Assembly (NCBI GenBank): GCA_030734395.1
Contig: JAUZTG010000029.1
Coordinates: 186,001-250,000, forward strand
Length of the DNA stretch: 64,000 nt
DNA from: Sarocladium kiliense
Taxonomy: Eukaryota > Ascomycota > Sordariomycetes > Hypocreales > Sarocladiaceae
Direction: 5' to 3'
This document shows, piece by piece, positions 13,932-23,379 of this stretch. Position 1 is the first letter of the stretch, and every line of letters starts with the position of its first letter. The translations under genes were made by a program, and so were the position numbers. The notes below the pieces were generated by a model that was not told where the DNA came from, searched no databases, and saw nothing but the letters and a program-made list of their open reading frames with translations.

Positions 13932-14060
13932 GCAGAAGGCATGATTGGACTTGGTTGGCATTGGTTTCGACTAGATTAGCATTGATATGCGAATAAGAGA
14001 CTATGTGTACCAAGCGGTCAGGCCATTCGATCATTAGCCCTTAGGAGAGCCATTCCGCAT

Positions 14061-15056
14061 TCATGTAAATTTGAAGAGCTTCGAGCCAAACAGTGTCTCT
14101 TGGCTTTGTCGATGAAGGTACCCTTCAAAGGGCTCAGTCTTGAACGGCTTTTTCAGCTGGTGCGGCTCCATGAAGTCCTTGATCCCAGGCATGTAACCAA
14201 ACTCGTCGATACACGCCGGGCCGTCAAGTATCTCCCTAGGAAGCCCAGAGTACGTCTGCATCTCTTTTAGAGACACTTGCTTGAATTCAGACTTCTTCCC
14301 AGTCACTTCCTCCCAGAGTTTCCGCGTCTCGTCGAGGGTGAGATAGCTGTTGTAGGCAAGCAGCCGAGTCCTGGGTTCCTCATCCTCGATCAAAGCACGC
14401 ACAAATGGTCCCACTGATGCTACCGGGTCCAGGATCGGCCAGCGAGCTCGTGGCGATGAGTTGCGAATCATCTGGAATGCTCCAGAGTCAGGATCAGCTT
14501 GTGGTACAATAAACGGGTTGTTGACATAAGCTCCGCAGTGGACGTAAGACGTTTTCTGCGCGAGCTGTGGAAGTTCGTTCTCGATGTATGCAACTCCATC
14601 CGCTCGGCTCTCTCAATGCAGGTCATCGTCGTATTTGCCTCCTGAGCCTGCTTTCATTGGTGCCAAAGCGGAGTAGATGAAGCGTTCCAGACCTGGAACT
14701 GATGAGGCAGCGTTCGCAGCATTCTTCACATGCTGGAGTTCAGAGTCATATGACAGTCGTCTAGCCTCTTCGAATGACCTCCCGCTCTTCACCTCGGGGA
14801 ACAGGGTGGAGAAGAAGTCCGTGTTCACGAAGATAGCGTGCGCGCCTTGGAAGGCTTGACGAAGTGATGTTTCATCGCTTAGGTCGGCTTGGACCACATC
14901 GACGCCAGAAGCTTGCAAGACATGAGCCTTTTCGGATGATGGGTCACGCGTGACGGCGCGGACTTGCCACTGAGGAAGAGCTCTGAACGTGTTGACGACT
15001 GAGCCTCCCTGGTTACCGGTGGCGCCAACCACGACGATGAGTTTTGTTAATGTCAT
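14061..15056 (-). pseudogene. NmrA-like NAD(P)-binding protein, interrupted by one in-frame TGA
   Basis: NmrA-like proteins have an atypical short-chain-dehydrogenase Rossmann fold and usually sense NAD(P) redox state instead of catalysing a reaction. The N-terminal VVGATGNQGG is the dinucleotide loop. The frame stays open for its entire expected length (331 codons before the terminal stop, counting the interruption) except for one TGA at 14613-14615 (minus strand). There the sequence reads DDDLH-stop-ESRADGVAYIENELP, where relatives would have HWxSK; TGG to TGA is one base. No short intron removes the stop. The stop leaves an N-terminal fragment of about 147 residues without the substrate-side half. 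A TATA-like TATATAAG at 15122-15129 lies 66 bp upstream and favours the ATG at 15056 over 15098. It could be a recent pseudogene, a sequencing error or a readthrough site. Confidence 0.75.
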
Positions 15057-15121
15057 TGTGTGAGGATGTATTGGTAATGCTGCAGCCAGATAGCTCAAGG
15101 CAGACAGAGACAGTAGCCATG

Positions 15122-15129
15122 CTTATATA
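15122..15129 (-). promoter_or_regulatory. TATA-like element upstream of the NmrA-like gene
   Basis: The minus strand reads TATATAAG 66 bp before the ATG at 15056. The position suits a TATA box for that start but is too close to the alternative upstream ATG at 15098. Confidence 0.45.
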
Positions 15130-15668
15130 GGATCACCATGAGTAGTGGTGCTTCCTCTTTGGGTCAATGGACGTCGCTTGGAGGCTTTGCGGACCATTGT
15201 GACCGTTTCGAATAATGAGTCTTGATTCGAAAGTAGTCAAGTCAGCAACTGCAACAAAGTTCCGTTTTTCGCACATGGTGTAGCAGGGGTCGGCGTAGGA
15301 GCAGAACCCACCCGATTGAGAACACTGATGCTGACAGGCATGGTGCGTCCGAAGCGATGATGGCAACGGGTCGATCGTATTGCTATGAGAGTGCAGAGAA
15401 GATGATATTCGGCGTTGCCGGACATTGGTGGTTTTGTCAGATGCATTCTTGCTGACCGGCTAAAGGTGTATGCAAAGCAGTCAAGGAAATGTTCACGTCT
15501 CATTAGAGGATACGATCTCTAGACGAACAGCTGGTGCCGACGTTAGGTTCAAGATCTCACCGCTTACAAAATCCAAGCTTCTATTTGAGGTTACTAGCAA
15601 CCATTGGTGAAAGTGGGTGACGAATCCGAGATCTTGGATGGCAAATTATCCGCTCCAAAGTGCAACCT

Positions 15669-15680
15669 CGGCCATCCGAG
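15669..15680 (+). promoter_or_regulatory. CGG-N4-CCGAG element, NmrA/NTF2-like divergent promoter
   Basis: CGGCCATCCGAG, identical over 12 bp to two sites in the sulfurtransferase/monooxygenase promoter. It lies 122 bp before the ATG of the NTF2-like gene and within the 745 bp shared with the NmrA-like gene. Paired CGG triplets facing each other across a fixed spacer are characteristic targets of Zn(II)2Cys6 dimers. Regulation by the activator encoded at 19978-22877 is inference. Confidence 0.55.
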
Positions 15681-15801
15681 ATTCGAGAAACCATTTAGTG
15701 TCGTGTTTCCAGCCCACACAGGCAACTGAGGGAAGACTTTATGTCCTGATCGCCCCCAATATCTCTCAAGTTATTGTTTATCGATCGCGACCTATTCAAT
15801 C

Positions 15802-16287
15802 ATGTCTCGACCTGCAGTGGCAAGCTTTGTTGACTCCTTTTTCACTCGGACGCTATTTCAGGCCGATGATGAGCTTGCGGCGTCGGTCTTAGCCCGTGAG
15901 CTTGATCCAGATGCACGAATATTTGTAAGCCTAGAAACCCGCATTACGAACGATATTCACGCAACTCATGTTAATCATTTACTTTTTGCTTTGATGAAGA
16001 TCAACGGCAATGTCTTGAGTAGTGCCGACTTCACCCAGCTCATCACGACTCGATTTCGCAGCGGCCAGCGCGCCTCGATTACTGAGATCAAGGACCTTAA
16101 CATTGTCACTACGAATGACGCAGGTTCAACTGGAGTTGTTGGGCAGTGGACAAGCTACATCACGGTCGGGAAGGATGATGGGAAAAAACTGAGACAAAGC
16201 GCGACCACTATCGTTGAAGTTGAGGAGAGGCATGGGAAGTTCCTTGTGACCGCTTTATATGAGGTACAGACAACAGATGACAACTGA
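15802..16287 (+). CDS. Small NTF2/SnoaL-like protein, 161 aa
   Basis: Single exon with no signal peptide or membrane segment. The alternation of an N-terminal helical part with C-terminal strands (for example SATTIVEVEERHGKFLVTAL) resembles the cone-shaped NTF2/SnoaL fold of small cyclases, isomerases and ligand-binding proteins. This is a fold-level guess without a diagnostic motif. The gene is divergent from the NmrA-like gene, and its stop lies only 44 bp from the stop of the convergent sulfurtransferase gene. The CGG-N4-CCGAG element in its promoter suggests it belongs to the adjoining cluster. Confidence 0.7.
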   Translation: MSRPAVASFVDSFFTRTLFQADDELAASVLARELDPDARIFVSLETRITNDIHATHVNHLLFALMKINGNVLSSADFTQLITTRFRSGQRASITEIKDLNIVTTNDAGSTGVVGQWTSYITVGKDDGKKLRQSATTIVEVEERHGKFLVTALYEVQTTDDN

Positions 16288-16331
16288 GCGCTGTTCTACC
16301 TTGCACCTGTCATAATTGCCATGAGTCGTGT

Positions 16332-17525
16332 CTATATAGGGCTCGAACCAATTACCCTAGGAGTTCCTTGACGGGCAGAATAACCATTCCAAGACTTTCA
16401 TGATCTGTTAGCTGCTTTCAAGGGTTGAAGCTGAAAAGTTTCACATGGTGACTCACCTCATCGTAAAGGCGAGAATCAACACCCAAACATTGAAAAGTCA
16501 ACCAGTTAATTGCGGCGGATAGTCCACCTCCACAGGCTAAATGTGTCAACGGTCAGTTCTAATTGTCGCTCTTAGAGTCTGCTTGACGGAGAAGTCGGAC
16601 TTACTGTTGATCACCTTTCCTTTGTGAGATATAATCTTCTCTAGGACGTCCTGGCCTAACGTTACACTGATATGATCGCTCAACTCGCTGGGGGCTCGCA
16701 GATATGTGAAGCCTGCTGGATCGTGGAGCAGTGACGAGGGAAAATCTAGGAGGAGAGACGTAGGGATATGGCCATCTTGGTATGACGACTTTGGCCTTGC
16801 ATCTATGAGAAATACATCATGGTCGGAGGCTGAGCGCCGACCCGCGAGCTGTAAAACGTCGTCGAATTCTGCGTATGTCATTAGCCTGCTGTACTAAACC
16901 AGGCGATGCCACGGAGTATTATACCGGCAACAGCGCCTGGCTGAAGAGCGGGAATCTGATAAGTCGTCTCCTGTGGAAGCAAGTGCAATCATGTTAGTCT
17001 GAGCATTCCCACAGTCCTTGATACCAGTATGACCAACCTTGAATGCTGCAGGTGGTCCAATTTCAAGCTTTACGCCCTCTTTCTTCGCCCGTGGCAGACC
17101 TCCATTGATCACAGATACCTTCTCATGTCCATAGACCTGCTTAGTTGTATTAGTCAGACCCACCAGATATTTAGGCGTTTCATGAGGTAGTCAACCTTGA
17201 AAGTCCATGCAGTGCGTGGAGCAGCAAAAACCCCCTCGCCATCATACACGACTACATGGGAATGCTTGGAGATACCAAGTTTGCCGGCGAATGCAGCAAA
17301 ACGCTCAGGCGATGGAAGCATCAGCATGTATCCTTCTGGGTGAGGCTCCGAGACTGATTCCACGTCCCAGAAACGCGCGTTGGGGAATCGAGGGCCTGAT
17401 AGGAACTCCTGGTACGCGTTGCGCGTGGGCGGATCTGGTTGATAGAGCCACGACGTATCCAGAACAACAGCGTCGGGTGCCGTAATGAGCGGACTTGTTG
17501 GAGTGATAATGAGAGGAACTGACAT
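16332..17525 (-). CDS. Thiosulfate/3-mercaptopyruvate sulfurtransferase (tandem rhodanese)
   Basis: Transfers sulfane sulfur from thiosulfate or 3-mercaptopyruvate to an acceptor such as cyanide or a thiol. Six exons (17196-17525, 17038-17136, 16925-16970, 16605-16868, 16457-16536, 16332-16394) give 293 aa, the usual length for a two-domain enzyme. The N-terminal, inactive rhodanese domain has ARFWDVES and HVVVYDGEGVFAAPR. The C-terminal domain has VFLIDARPKSSYQDGHIP and the catalytic loop TCGGGLSAA with Cys248; CGGGLS departs from the common CGSGVT/CRKGVT loops. The first intron has an unusual 5' site, GTTGAC. No targeting peptide is obvious, so I expect a cytosolic enzyme. It is divergent from the flavin monooxygenase, sharing a 405-bp promoter with two CGG-N4-CCGAG elements. 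Confidence 0.92.
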
Positions 17526-17661
17526 GTTGACGAACCCGGTGTCCCATCAATGCGTATAGCCTGATCGGATGCTTCTCAGTATCTTCTCAGCCAATCTCTC
17601 ATATTAAAGATGTATCACCGGATGCTGATCAATCTCCTATAGACTCACGCTCACCTGATAC

Positions 17662-17673
17662 CGGCCATCCGAG
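17662..17673 (+). promoter_or_regulatory. CGG-N4-CCGAG element, copy 1, sulfurtransferase/monooxygenase promoter
   Basis: CGGCCATCCGAG, 137 bp upstream of the sulfurtransferase ATG and 258 bp upstream of the monooxygenase ATG. Identical to copy 2, whose start is 34 bp further on, about three helical turns. Confidence 0.55.
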
Positions 17674-17695
17674 AGGCAATGTTGCGTGCTTTGTT

Positions 17696-17707
17696 CGGCC
17701 ATCCGAG
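17696..17707 (+). promoter_or_regulatory. CGG-N4-CCGAG element, copy 2, sulfurtransferase/monooxygenase promoter
   Basis: CGGCCATCCGAG, the same 12 bp and orientation as 17662-17673. Its flank GCGTGCTTTG recurs about 30 bp downstream, so part of this promoter may be a local duplication. Confidence 0.55.
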
Positions 17708-17930
17708 GGTGGGTGGATCATCGCGTGCTTTGAGCCACTCTTACCAACCAACCTATCGCGATTCCCCATGGAGATAACCCCAATTGCTTGGGTTGCAACT
17801 TCCCTAATCTAGATCACATGTGTCCCTTCGAATGCCATCTAGCTGAATGAACCCGTTATTTCTTGTCCCAGAAATCGTCATTCAGAATAGTTTGATGGTC
17901 GCAACACTTACAGGTAAGAGCGTATAAGCA

Positions 17931-19830
17931 ATGACCATCAACAAACGCCCGTCAGTTCTCATCATTGGATGCGGACCTGCGTGAGTATTCCTTTATGCTG
18001 CAGTACTGCGAGATGAACGTGCGGCTAATACTCTGCACGCAGTGGTCTGGGTGCCATTGAACAGTTCCTGCGGAAGGGCTTTGGTGTTGTGGCATATGAG
18101 GCCAGGGACCGTGCTGGGGGATTATGGTTAGTTAACACTCTGCCAGCGTTATTCTCTGGAGGTTGAATTCCCGCTAATAAGACACGAATGCAGGAATTAC
18201 GACCAGAATCCGCCTTCCTGCAAAATATCGTTTGACAAGGAGGGCCATGCCGTTGCTCTAACAGAGCTGGAAAGATTGGGTCTGCCAGTCCCAGCTCCGA
18301 CTCCCATGTATGCTGGCGTCAAAGCAAATACTCCGAAGGTAAACATCAAATGGCAAGCCGATAGCTCCAATGAGTTCTCGCTCACTTTGTATTATTCAAG
18401 GACATTATGCCTTATCGATCGCACCCGTATCCTCCTGGTACTGAAGAGAGTCCCACTCACGAAGTGATTCACCGTTACCAGCAGAAGCATGCAGCCCGAT
18501 ACACCAGCAACATCCGCTACAACCGTGTCGTCACACGTCTGCGACATTCACCTCCGGAGCATCCTATTGAGAGCAGATGGTTGGTTGAATGGACACCCTC
18601 CGCGACGAGCGAGTCTCCCGCTATCGGAAAAACGTTCGAGGAAGGATTCGACCACGTCGTTGTGGCTAACGGATCCGACACGCGACCATTCATTCCATAC
18701 ACAGATAACTTGTGGTCTTGGAAGGGCGAAATTTTACATTCGCGATGGTACCGAGACGCGACAGTCTTTGCTGGAAAGGTAACCGACTTGGGCTTCTTCT
18801 CCTCTACGAATCATGTAGGCTAATCGTTGAATAGGCCATCCTTGTCGTTGGCGCGGGTCCCTCAAGTATTACTTGTTTCCTAGGGCAAATGTTTTAAATC
18901 CCTGCTGATAGAGTATAGGCGCGGATATTGTGCGAGAGCTTGGTATGCTGTGTGTAAAGGGATCGTCTCTCGCACCACGACGAGTATACCGTGCCCTCCG
19001 AAGCGGCAAGACTCGCTATGATACTGAACTTGACAAGGGATGGCGCGACTACATCCACAATGTCGCCCCTATACAGACTGTTGATTCGCCATCACCGACC
19101 TCAGCTACTGGTACCATTATGACTGTCTCAGGAGAAGGGCTAGATGATGTCGATGTAAGTTCGCTCTCCCGGATCCGATCGACACTGCGCATGCTTATGG
19201 CAAACAGGTCATCATATTTGCGACTGGATTCCTCTTCCGATTTGAGTTCTGTCACGCCCATGACGCTCCTTTCGATCAAGCACCACTGCTTAAAACGCCC
19301 TCCGTGCCCCCTGGGCTTAGGAGACCATCACGCAGCCTAGTTTCTACAGCCAGACTAGATGGTGGACATCGTCAGTCTAATTTCATATTTCGGCCACTAT
19401 GGGAACCTGACTAATATGTGACTGAATAGGGGTTCACAACCTTGACGCGAATCAGCTATTCTATCTTCCTGATCCAACGCTTGCTTTCCTCCTCCTACAC
19501 GCCGAAGCCATCCCATGGCCGTTCTCCGAAATGCAAGCTCGCGTGGCAGCGGCTTACTGGTCAGGCAGCGCGCAGCTCGAACTAACATCGCACCCCGAGG
19601 AAGACTCAGAATCTCACTCTGTCCTAGTTCTGGGACATCCTGGAGAGTAAGAATATGCGTCTTATACGTCAACGGGTACACTCCAGCTAACCCTATATGA
19701 TCGCAGGTTCCAGTATGCCGAGCGACTGTTGAGCTTGATTGGCGAGGGAGGGCCAGAGGAGGTCGACAGTGAAGGGAGATGGGGGGCTTGGCCTGAGTGG
19801 AAGAAGCACATTCGTGCCCTCATCGATTAA
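17931..19830 (+). CDS. Flavin-containing (FAD/NADPH) monooxygenase, 475 aa
   Basis: Oxygenates a soft nucleophile (N or S) or a ketone, using FAD and NADPH. Nine exons: 17931-17980, 18043-18126, 18194-18338, 18401-18778, 18835-18865, 18919-19154, 19208-19370, 19430-19646, 19707-19830. FAD is bound by GCGPAG at residues 13-18, followed by YEARDRAGGLW. NADPH is bound by the second Rossmann motif VGAGPSS (224-230). FATGF at 312-316 is the usual FMO C-terminal signature. The YPPGTEESPTHEVIHRYQQ region and the C-terminal YLPDPTLAF also fit family B monooxygenases. No membrane anchor is visible, as usual for fungal members. All nine exons keep frame, so the gene looks functional. It ends 147 bp before the stop of the convergent Zn(II)2Cys6 gene. 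The substrate is unknown. Confidence 0.93.
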
Positions 19831-19977
19831 GTAGCCAAATGTAGTTGACGAAGTCTTGTATATATTAAGTATGTTGATCGCAGCCTTGCACAGCAAAATA
19901 CTGACCAATCCCACGGGAAGAAGATAGGATTTAGAGCTTCAGAAGACCAGACTGCTCGTATGACCTTCGGAAGCTCT

Positions 19978-22877
19978 TCAGAGTTTGCTAAACAACCCGT
20001 CATTCAGGAATGAGAAGCTGTCTTCCCACATCATATGGTCTGTAGAATTAGACGTCCATTGGTATTCGAAAGGTTCCAAGGGCATCAAAGGAGACCATGA
20101 TAATCCCGAGTATTCAGTCCCACTGAGATTTAGCGGCCCATCAGTTTGACCGGATGAGATGTCAGCAGTGCTGCTATTCGAACCAGGGCCGCTGGCTACA
20201 TTATCTGCTTCCGTCGTAAAGACCTCCGTGTACAGAGGATCCCCAGCAGCGTCCTCGAAAGAAGGTTGTTTTCCGGATGCACGAGTGAGTGCTGGTGTTG
20301 AGAATGAAGGTTGCGAAGGTGACCGAGCCATCCTGCGAGCAAGAACCCGTATGGCGACCGTTTCGCTTTGAGTGTTCGAACCATTGTTGTGGTCTAGGTT
20401 TCGAGACAACTGAACAAGAAGCTGACCAACAGTCTCTGCGCGAGGGTAAATGGAGGAGAAGACAAGTAGAATATCGATGGCAGTGAGAAGGTTGGGGCGA
20501 TGCTCAAGCGCCAGGTCAGAGCTCCTTAGCATACACGCAATGAGCGTATGGGCAGCAGCAGTGACATGGGATACAGCGTGGAATCCGCAGGCGTGAAGAA
20601 TACCGTGGTGCCGCAGGCGTGAATATGTCTTCACTGTGTCCACCGAGAGGCGACAGGCCTCTAAGGTGGCTTCGGTCGTCTCCTCCCCAGTAGGCTCAAC
20701 GCCAGAGTCTAACTCCTCAACAAGGGATTGACGGGCTATGAGCGTTTTAACAAATAGGAAAGCGGCCCGAACGCGACAAACATAGAGATATTTGGGAGCT
20801 GCGCTGGGCATAACGCCAGCTTGTGATAGATAGGGTGGAAGATGTCGCTCAATCTGTCCCATATTTCGGTCAGTCATCTGTTTGTGGTCTCATATTCGCG
20901 CCTCAGTAAGTCAACACACCTCATCTAGCCGCATTTGTGCCCGTCTCATGAGATCGCTTCGATTGGCCCGTGGGTCATGTAGATCATACGCATCTGCTGG
21001 CGTTCTCGATGGCGCATTGATAGCCGACAGGACCTATGATTTAGGTTTAATATAACAACATTATTGAGCGAAAAGGGGGACCAAACCTGTTCGAGTATTA
21101 TGTATATCTCTATTGTCGTCACAGCGGCGGCAATTGCTAGTGGAGGGTTGCTTTCAGGCTGCGGAAGAATCTCCGTCTTCTTTATGTACTCGTTATCGAC
21201 GGCGACTGGAAGTACAATGCTACCTGCAAACTATTAGCTGTCATGCTTTAAATACGATATATGAGGAGCGTACACTCGGACAGCCTGATGAGTGGAGGGC
21301 GTCCTTGGTTATAAGCGAAGGTTGTATCTAGTATATATAGAGCCCAAAACAGGCGAGTGCGGATCTGTCTTTGTATTAGTACTTTGGCTGATAGCCTCAT
21401 GACCATCAGATGCTACTTGCCTGCAATGTCACCGGGTCCATCTTGAACTCCAAAGTGCTACGATGCAGACCAGTGGTGAACGCCAAACCGACAGCCTCTG
21501 CAATGAAGCTAGAGACTGAACCTGAGTTGTTCCATCAGTCCCTTTCATCTCAAATGACCTATTCGCGAAAACTAACCAGTAGGTCCAGTGCGACCCTCGG
21601 CAAACAATGCGAGATCTGTCGTCCTGCATAAGTTTCTGAGACGCATAAGAGAAGTGACTAAGCTTACGGTATAGGGCGAGTATGTAGCGAATATCTAGAT
21701 TATTCGTGCTGATTCTGAGGAATCTTTGCGCAAGCTTGAAGTAGGTTTCACCGGCCTGATGGCGCTGCGAGGCTGGTAGGAGGGCTGTCGCGCTTTCGAT
21801 GAGTCGGACCGTTACGGCGAGAATGCTCATCAGCATCGCGCTGTATTGAGCTGTGCATGGCAGCCGACGTTGTGTTATTGCCGTAAACTCCTATGCATGC
21901 TGTGAGTCTCTGTGACGATTAAGTTGGGAGGGAGCAAAATTACTGATAGGAAAGACGGTGAGTGTAGTAATGGAAAGAAGATGGCTAGGCGAGAAAGTCA
22001 GCAGTGCTCGCACATGGATCCGACCGATCTCGGCTCAGCCTGTGGTGAGGGGCTCACGATTAGTCAAATGAAGATGTATCAAGTTAATCATAGGCTCCAA
22101 AGGGCAATGCTGCAGACAAAGATCAAAATAGTCGCCTAGGGATGTCGCAGCTCCTGTGATGCCTAATGCATCCGCGGTATGGGACGGGAAGTCGGTGCCT
22201 GGATGGTCGCTCTCCGACACCTCAATAGTAGGGAGCAGGCCGAGGCGAGCGAAGAGAGGCATGTCTGTAGATGGGCCTGAGTAAACAATCTGGTCATCGG
22301 AGTCGATGAGCAAGAGGTGCTCCTTGCCAGTCCTGGATGGGCCCGAAACCTCTAGCTATGTCGATTGTTACCAGGCATAACCCGGAGGGGGCTTGACTAC
22401 TTCTTACATTGTCTTCCTCAAGTATGTTGATCTTTGTTTGGCTCCTATAAGCCGGCGGTGTGGATATTGATTCTGGTGAAGTGCTGTTGGATATCGATCT
22501 CTTCGGCGCTACGGGTGGTTGTGCAGGAGAGACGGTCCGAGGGGAGTTCGCAGCCCTAGCCAACACGATAAGCATGTCTTCCACGATTAATCACAAAGCC
22601 ATCAGATCAGTGCGTACCGTGTCCGAGGTTTGGGATGGACCAGGACTCGTCTCCTGTGCAAAGCATCAGAAAGTGTCTCGTACCGCTTCATGTGTTTATC
22701 AAGCCAGACTCACGGTGTCGCGAAGGTACACGCCTTGCTGCCCTTGCTGCATCTCGAACACGGCCTCCGTCCATCACAGCGCACCTTTCTTCGCCTGCAG
22801 GTGTCGCACGCAACCAGCATCTTCCACCTAATCTCTGACAAGTCCATCTCATCATCGTGGTTCTCGTGGTGAGCCAT
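19978..22877 (-). CDS. Zn(II)2Cys6 fungal-specific transcription factor, 763 aa
   Basis: Probable pathway-specific regulator. Twelve exons: 22714-22877, 22618-22653, 22408-22555, 22058-22355, 21944-21984, 21668-21890, 21577-21615, 21421-21521, 21274-21364, 21087-21223, 20920-21033, 19978-20877. The binuclear zinc cluster is Cys24-x2-Cys27-x6-Cys34-x5-Cys40-x2-Cys43-x6-Cys50 with the basic RRRKVR between. The middle-homology (Fungal_trans) domain spans roughly residues 160-460; it includes LALFAEGRTGPTGSVSSF, EAVGLAFTTGLHRS and LFWALYILDTTFAYNQGRPP. The C-terminus is low-complexity and acidic, perhaps an activation domain. Intron 21365-21420 has a GC donor (CAG|GCAAGT), the only donor that keeps phase there. 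It is divergent from the DUR3-type permease across 502 bp. The second exon (36 nt) is the least certain part. Confidence 0.9.
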
Positions 22878-23026
22878 GGTGAGTTCGACACAGCAACGGC
22901 GGTCTGGCGACGTTCGGAGAGGTCGGGTCGAAAGGAGCACAGCACATGTCAAGGGATTCGCAAAAAGGCGAAGCTCAGTCCCAGCAATCAGGTACCTTAC
23001 GGAGCTAGCCTCATTCTACAACTTAG

Positions 23027-23032
23027 CTATCA
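23027..23032 (-). promoter_or_regulatory. GATA-factor site TGATAG (copy 1) in regulator/permease promoter
   Basis: CTATCA on the plus strand, TGATAG on the minus strand, matching the HGATAR core of AreA/NIT2-type nitrogen regulators. Fungal urea permeases are commonly under such control, so the site is plausible; a six-base match alone is weak. Confidence 0.35.
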
Positions 23033-23157
23033 GTGATGTCTTTCCAATGGGGCATCGCGTGCTGGTTGGCTCTCAATTCGTCATGTCCTAGTGGCTCGAT
23101 GGCGTATTCCACTCTGCCGGTTTGAGCTCTTCTCCTTTCAAGCTACTAATCTCGAGA

Positions 23158-23175
23158 CCCTCGGATCACCGAGGG
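23158..23175. promoter_or_regulatory. Palindrome with CGG-N4-CCG core, regulator/permease promoter
   Basis: CCCTCGGATCACCGAGGG has perfect 7-bp inverted arms around a 4-bp spacer. The core CGGATCACCGAG has the same CGG-N4-CCGAG pattern as the three sites at 15669, 17662 and 17696. It lies 281 bp from the regulator ATG and 205 bp from the permease ATG. This is a strong candidate site for the Zn(II)2Cys6 protein, implying autoregulation; direct binding is inferred. Confidence 0.6.
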
Positions 23176-23221
23176 TGTCAACACCCGGAATTTTGATGAG
23201 GGAGGATTCTCACTTTTGGCA

Positions 23222-23227
23222 CTATCA
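23222..23227 (-). promoter_or_regulatory. GATA-factor site TGATAG (copy 2)
   Basis: Second CTATCA/TGATAG in the same promoter, 153 bp before the permease ATG. Confidence 0.4.
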
Positions 23228-23271
23228 TAGGGGAGGCTTTCTTTCAAATCTTATAAACGTCACAGTCTCTC

Positions 23272-23277
23272 TGATAG
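23272..23277 (+). promoter_or_regulatory. GATA-factor site TGATAG (copy 3)
   Basis: Third TGATAG, on the plus strand, 45 bp from copy 2 in the opposite orientation. Closely spaced GATA pairs are typical of AreA-responsive promoters. Confidence 0.4.
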
Positions 23278-23379
23278 CATGCAGCGGTGGCCCCAGATGA
23301 GCTACCTTACTCGGGAATCAATCAGCCCTTACACTACAGATCTCTGTATGAGACTACGGGACTTTGTTAGCCTACCACC

